From: Azospirillum sp. TSA2s
Lineage (GTDB): Bacteria > Pseudomonadota > Alphaproteobacteria > Azospirillales > Azospirillaceae
Direction of reading: 5' to 3'
Assembly: GCF_004923315.1 (NCBI RefSeq)
Contig: NZ_CP039643.1
Span: 1-64,000 of the forward strand
DNA: 64,000 bases
A program made the position numbers and the translations under genes. The notes under the pieces were generated by a model. The model searched no databases. It was not told the origin of the DNA and was given only the letters and a program-made list of their open reading frames with translations. Shown one piece after another: positions 60,942 to 64,000 of this stretch (position 1 is the first letter of the stretch; every line of letters begins with the position of its first letter).

Positions 60942-61220
60942 CTACGGCTCCAGCAGTTCGTGCAGTGGCTTACCCACGACCCGCGCCAGCAAGGCCATGT
61001 AGCTGAGGCTTGGAGAATAAAATGATCGTTCAAGGAAGCTGATGTAGTTCTGGCTTATTCCAGTCAGTCTCATGATGTCACGCTGAGAAAGACCAGCTTC
61101 CAGACGCGCTTTTTTGAAATTTCTTGCAAATATGAGAAGCTCGGGCGGCGCATCCTCTTTTGCGGTGGGCTGCTTATGAGGCTTGCGTGCGGGGGGCGGC
61201 TTTTTGACCTCGTCTGTCAC
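60942..61220 (-). CDS. XRE-family HTH regulator, paralogue 1
   Basis: 92 residues from GTG 61220. A lysine/proline-rich N-terminus (KKPPPARKPHKQPTAK) precedes the HTH: FARNFKKARLEAGLSQRDIM, then RLTGISQNYISFLERSFYSP and LSYMALLARVVGKPLHELLE. It is a close relative of the next gene (both end ALLARVVG(K/R)PLHELL). Located just downstream of rep on the opposite strand; may control plasmid copy number or transfer genes. Confidence 0.85.
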   Translation of the reverse strand: MTDEVKKPPPARKPHKQPTAKEDAPPELLIFARNFKKARLEAGLSQRDIMRLTGISQNYISFLERSFYSPSLSYMALLARVVGKPLHELLEP

Positions 61221-61233
61221 GACTGGAACGCCT

Positions 61234-61551
61234 TCACTTTGACTGTGAAGGTTTTAGCGTCGATGAAGGTCTCAGCAGCTCATGCAGCGGCCTGCCGACC
61301 ACACGCGCAAGCAAGGCCATGTGCGTCAGGCTGGGATCAACCACAGCCCGCTCCACGTCCGACACGTAAGCCTGCGAAATGCCAATTCTTTTAGTAATGT
61401 CAGTTTGTGTCAGGCCAGCAGAGAGGCGAGCCTGTTTAAAATTATGGGCAAAAATCATCAGTTCTACCGGCTTGTCTTTGTGAGACACCCGGCGTTTGCG
61501 TGAGGCTGGCTCCGGCTTTTCCTCTGGATCAACCAAGTCTATCGCCTGCAT
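61234..61551 (-). CDS. XRE-family HTH regulator, paralogue 2
   Basis: 105 residues from ATG 61551. HTH: FAHNFKQARLSAGLTQTDIT, then KRIGISQAYVSDVERAVVDP and LTHMALLARVVGRPLHELLR. It clearly duplicates the gene at 60942, 13 bases downstream, so the pair arose by tandem duplication and diverged. Upstream (61552-62017) lies the trb promoter region, which one or both could regulate. Confidence 0.85.
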   Translation of the reverse strand: MQAIDLVDPEEKPEPASRKRRVSHKDKPVELMIFAHNFKQARLSAGLTQTDITKRIGISQAYVSDVERAVVDPSLTHMALLARVVGRPLHELLRPSSTLKPSQSK

Positions 61552-62017
61552 TTATTGTTCTATGAAGGAAGGTATCAAATAACGCGTCCGAGTAAGTGAT
61601 TCGCCACTATACACGGCCGAGCCGACTCGCTTCTTAAGAAGTCACGAATGGCCAGGGAGGATTTAACTGCAAGAAATTTCGATTTCGCAACCCAGTCATT
61701 AGGTGCGCCACCTCTCACTCCCGATCTAACCCGGCGTTCTGCCGTGTTCGCGCTTTCACATTACGGGCACATTTTGGGATTTCAAGCATCTTGCACCCTC
61801 TGATCCCATAGGCAAAAGGCATACCCGGTTATGCTTGCCCGGCGTAAATTTTGGATCGCGCGGATTGTGCGTGAGTGGTCCTGTCCTTTGGGTGGTGCAA
61901 CCTAACCACGACCAATGACGGATCTTTCTATACCCTTTTAGCCGTTCTGGAATGATTATGTGGCGGCTATAATTACGAGCAGAAGAGAGAACAAAGCAGC
62001 GACTCCAGGGGGTACCA
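61552..62017. other. Divergent promoter region between XRE pair and trb operon
   Basis: 466 bases without a recognised gene. The right side carries the probable trb promoter (61945-61973). Some A+T-rich segments lie near 61560-61600, likely the XRE promoter. Confidence 0.5.
61945..61973 (+). promoter_or_regulatory. Candidate sigma-70 promoter of the trb operon
   Basis: TTCTGG at 61945-61950 and TATAAT at 61968-61973 are separated by 17 bases, followed 45 bases later by the trbB start. The -10 is a perfect consensus; the -35 is poor. Confidence 0.4.
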
Positions 62018-63001
62018 ATGAGCGTGACCGCTGCCGCCTCGTTTCAACAGGAACACGACCGGCGCGTGCAGGAGAAGCTACGCCGTGAGCTTGGCTCCCT
62101 GGTGTGTGGTTTTCTGACCGAAGCGGATGTCGTGGAAATCGCGCTGAACCCGGACGGCCAGCTGTGGGTCGAGCGGCTGGGGCAGGACATGAAGCCGGTC
62201 GGCACCATGTCGGCCAGCCAAGCGGAATCCCTGATGACCACAGTGGCGGCGGCTCTGCGCACCACCATCACCCGCGACACCCCGATCCTCGAATGCGAGC
62301 TGCCCTTTGACGGCTCCCGCTTCGAGGCCCTCATTCCACCGGTCGCTGCCGCTCCCACCTTCGCCATCCGCCGCAAGGCGTCGCGCGTCTTCACGCTGGA
62401 GGAGTATGTCGAGCGCGGCATCATGACCGACCGCCAGCGGGCGGTACTGGTCGAGGCTGTGGCCGCCCGGCGCAATATCTTGGTGGTCGGTGGCACCGGC
62501 ACCGGCAAGACGACGCTGACCAACGCCCTCATCAAGGAGATTGAGCGCGCCACCCCGCATCACCGGCTGATCATCATCGAGGATACGGTGGAGCTTCAAT
62601 GCAGTGCGCCCAATGCGGTGCCGCTGCGCGCCACCGAGCATGTCAGCATGCTGCGACTGCTCAAAGCCACCATGCGCCTGCGCCCCGACCGCATTCTGGT
62701 GGGCGAGACGCGCGGTCCGGAGGCATTGGCGCTGCTGAAAGCCTGGAACACCGGTCACCCCGGCGGGGTGGCCACCGTCCATTCCAACACCAGCGACAGC
62801 GCCGGCACCGCCGGCTTGGTCCGCCTGGAAAGCCTGATTGCTGAAGCAACCCCGACGCCGATGCACACGCTGATCGCAGAGGCGGTCAACCTGGTGGTCA
62901 ACATCGAAAAGACCTCGTCCGGTCCGGGCCGGCGCATCGCCGCCGTTCTCGCCGTCGACGGGTTCGACGGCAGCAATTACGTCCTGTCACAACTCGGATA
63001 A
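62018..63001 (+). CDS. trbB: TrbB/VirB11-type secretion ATPase
   Basis: 327 residues. N-terminal domain with LPFDGSRFEALIPPVAAAPT, then Walker A NILVVGGTGTGKTTLTNALI, Asp box RLIIIEDTVELQ, Walker B RILVGETRGPEALALL, and His box HPGGVATVHSNTSDS. This matches hexameric type IV secretion ATPases. It powers pilus assembly and substrate transfer. AGGGGGT precedes the ATG at 62018. First gene of the trb operon. Confidence 0.93.
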   Translation: MSVTAAASFQQEHDRRVQEKLRRELGSLVCGFLTEADVVEIALNPDGQLWVERLGQDMKPVGTMSASQAESLMTTVAAALRTTITRDTPILECELPFDGSRFEALIPPVAAAPTFAIRRKASRVFTLEEYVERGIMTDRQRAVLVEAVAARRNILVVGGTGTGKTTLTNALIKEIERATPHHRLIIIEDTVELQCSAPNAVPLRATEHVSMLRLLKATMRLRPDRILVGETRGPEALALLKAWNTGHPGGVATVHSNTSDSAGTAGLVRLESLIAEATPTPMHTLIAEAVNLVVNIEKTSSGPGRRIAAVLAVDGFDGSNYVLSQLG

Positions 63002-63008
63002 AGCCCCC

Positions 63009-63374
63009 ATGCGCAATCCCCTCTTACGCGGCGTCTCAGCCGCCACCCTGACGGCTGCCCTCACGGTTCTGCTGACTGCTCCCCAACCGGCGCTCGCTGC
63101 TGGCGGTGGTGGCGGCGGGCTTCCCTGGGAAGCGCCGCTCCAGACCTTCGTCAACTCGCTGACCGGGCCGGTCGCCTTTGCCATCTCGCTGCTCGGCATC
63201 GTCGTCTGCGGCGCCATGTTGATCTGGGGCGGTGAAATCAACGAGTTCGCCCGCCGCTTCGTCATGCTGGTGCTGGTGGTCGCGCTCTTGGTGTTCGCCA
63301 CCAACATCCTGACCCAGCTTTTCGGCGTCGGGGCGGTAATCGCTACGGCCGGCGCCGGGGTGGTGCTGGCGTGA
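63009..63374 (+). CDS. trbC: TrbC-type pilin (VirB2 family)
   Basis: 121 residues. A signal peptide (VSAATLTAALTVLLTAPQPA then LAAGGGGGG) precedes two long hydrophobic segments: VAFAISLLGIVVCGAMLIWG and RRFVMLVLVVALLVFATNIL. This is the TrbC/VirB2 prepilin layout; TraF (52282-52836) would process and cyclise it. Located eight bases after trbB; its stop overlaps the GTG start of trbD by four bases. Confidence 0.9.
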   Translation: MRNPLLRGVSAATLTAALTVLLTAPQPALAAGGGGGGLPWEAPLQTFVNSLTGPVAFAISLLGIVVCGAMLIWGGEINEFARRFVMLVLVVALLVFATNILTQLFGVGAVIATAGAGVVLA

Positions 63375-63673
63375 CCGGGGCCGCCACCGGTGGACTGCGC
63401 CGGACGGAGTTCCGTCGGGCGCTGCACCGCGCCAACCTGCTGATGGGCGGCGAGCGCGAGTTGGTGATGTTCACCGCCCTGGTTGCCGGTGGCTTGATCC
63501 TGACGGCACAGAACTGGATCGCCACGGCGGTCGGTCTCAGCGTCTGGTTCGGCCTGATCGGCTTCCTGCGGACCATGGCCAAGGCCGATCCCCGGCTCAG
63601 CCACGTTTACACCCGCCACCTCCAATACCAAGCCTACTACCCGGCCCGGTCGCGGCCCGCCCGCGACCGATAA
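63371..63673 (+). CDS. trbD: TrbD (VirB3-family) mating-pair protein
   Basis: 100 residues from a GTG overlapping the trbC stop (GTGA). RRTEFRRALHRANLLMGGER then LVMFTALVAGGLILTAQNWI and TAVGLSVWFGLIGFLRTMAK give the VirB3-type N-terminal helix and one to two membrane segments. It ends RHLQYQAYYPARSRPARDR, as TrbD proteins often do with (Y/Q)xYYPA. Confidence 0.9.
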   Translation: MTGAATGGLRRTEFRRALHRANLLMGGERELVMFTALVAGGLILTAQNWIATAVGLSVWFGLIGFLRTMAKADPRLSHVYTRHLQYQAYYPARSRPARDR

Positions 63674-63682
63674 GGAGGGGCC

Positions 63683-64000
63683 ATGCTGGCTCTCAAGACC
63701 TATCGCGACAAGGCCAGGGGCGTGCCCGATCTGCTCGACTGGGCCGCCCTGGTGGACGACGGGATCATCCTCGGCAAGAGCGGCGCACTGCTCGCCGGCT
63801 TCTACTATCGGGGGCCGGACACCGCCTCCTCGACCTCCGATGAACGCAACTATGTGACGGAGCGGGTCAACGCCGCCCTCGCCCGGCTGGGAAGCGGCTG
63901 GGTGAGCTGGTTTGAGGCCACCCGCCTGCCCTCGGCCGGCTATCCATCGGCCGAGGCCTCGGCGTTCCCCGATCCGGTCAGCCGCCTGATTGAGGCCGAG
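63683..64000 (+). CDS. trbE: TrbE (VirB4-family) ATPase, N-terminus only
   Basis: 106 codons run to the window edge with no stop: MLALKTYRDKARGVPDLLDW, then AALVDDGIILGKSGALLAGF and YYRGPDTASSTSDERNYVTE. This is the N-terminal domain of TrbE/VirB4 ATPases, normally ~800 residues; the Walker motifs lie outside the window. AAGGAGGGG precedes the ATG at 63683. Confidence 0.9.
   Translation, partial: MLALKTYRDKARGVPDLLDWAALVDDGIILGKSGALLAGFYYRGPDTASSTSDERNYVTERVNAALARLGSGWVSWFEATRLPSAGYPSAEASAFPDPVSRLIEAE

Overview
The window looks like part of a large, high-G+C conjugative plasmid (or chromid) of an alphaproteobacterium, most like Azospirillum or a related Rhodospirillales. The organism is an inference from base composition, protein style and gene content; no database was searched. 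Both ends are cut: a tyrosine recombinase runs off the left edge and a trbE/virB4 gene off the right.

Left part (1-8.5 kb): a worn, transposon-rich stretch. It holds a tyrosine recombinase, a Tn3-family transposase remnant with a likely 38-bp end, an Fnr-type regulator, a HisKA_2 sensor kinase, two related small ORFs each directly downstream of one of these sensory genes, an IS1380-type remnant, a 5'-truncated GGDEF protein, a lone receiver protein and a complete IS6-family element.

Catabolic island (8.7-21.4 kb): a TetR gene lies between two blocks. One (minus strand) encodes MaoC hydratase, SDR dehydrogenase, thiolase, thioesterase and Fe-alcohol dehydrogenase. Further right, an acyl-CoA ligase is divergent from enoyl-CoA hydratase plus a complete LIV-type ABC importer. 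Two similar 18-bp palindromes, one in each divergent promoter region, suggest one TetR regulon for uptake, CoA activation and beta-oxidation of an unknown organic acid. A LysR gene, an aldolase fragment and an IS5-family element follow.

Defence island (24.4-42.9 kb): a tyrosine recombinase with a small DUF2384-like partner gene, then eight co-oriented, tightly packed genes: sspA-sspB-sspC-sspD-sspF-sspG-sspH plus a phosphorothioation-associated methyltransferase. SspA-D would place sulfur in the DNA backbone; SspFGH would be the restriction/anti-phage effector. This is the most interesting system in the window.

Plasmid maintenance and transfer (43-64 kb): a three-gene operon of plasmid accessory genes, a parAB locus bracketed by palindromic parS candidates and by two copies of a structured repeat, then an RP4-like Tra1 core (ArdC/primase, small ORF, lytic transglycosylase, traF, traG, traI, traJ, oriT, traK, traL, traM). 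Next come an iteron origin with a Rep_3-type initiator, two paralogous XRE regulators, and the start of a trb mating-pair operon (trbB, trbC, trbD, trbE).
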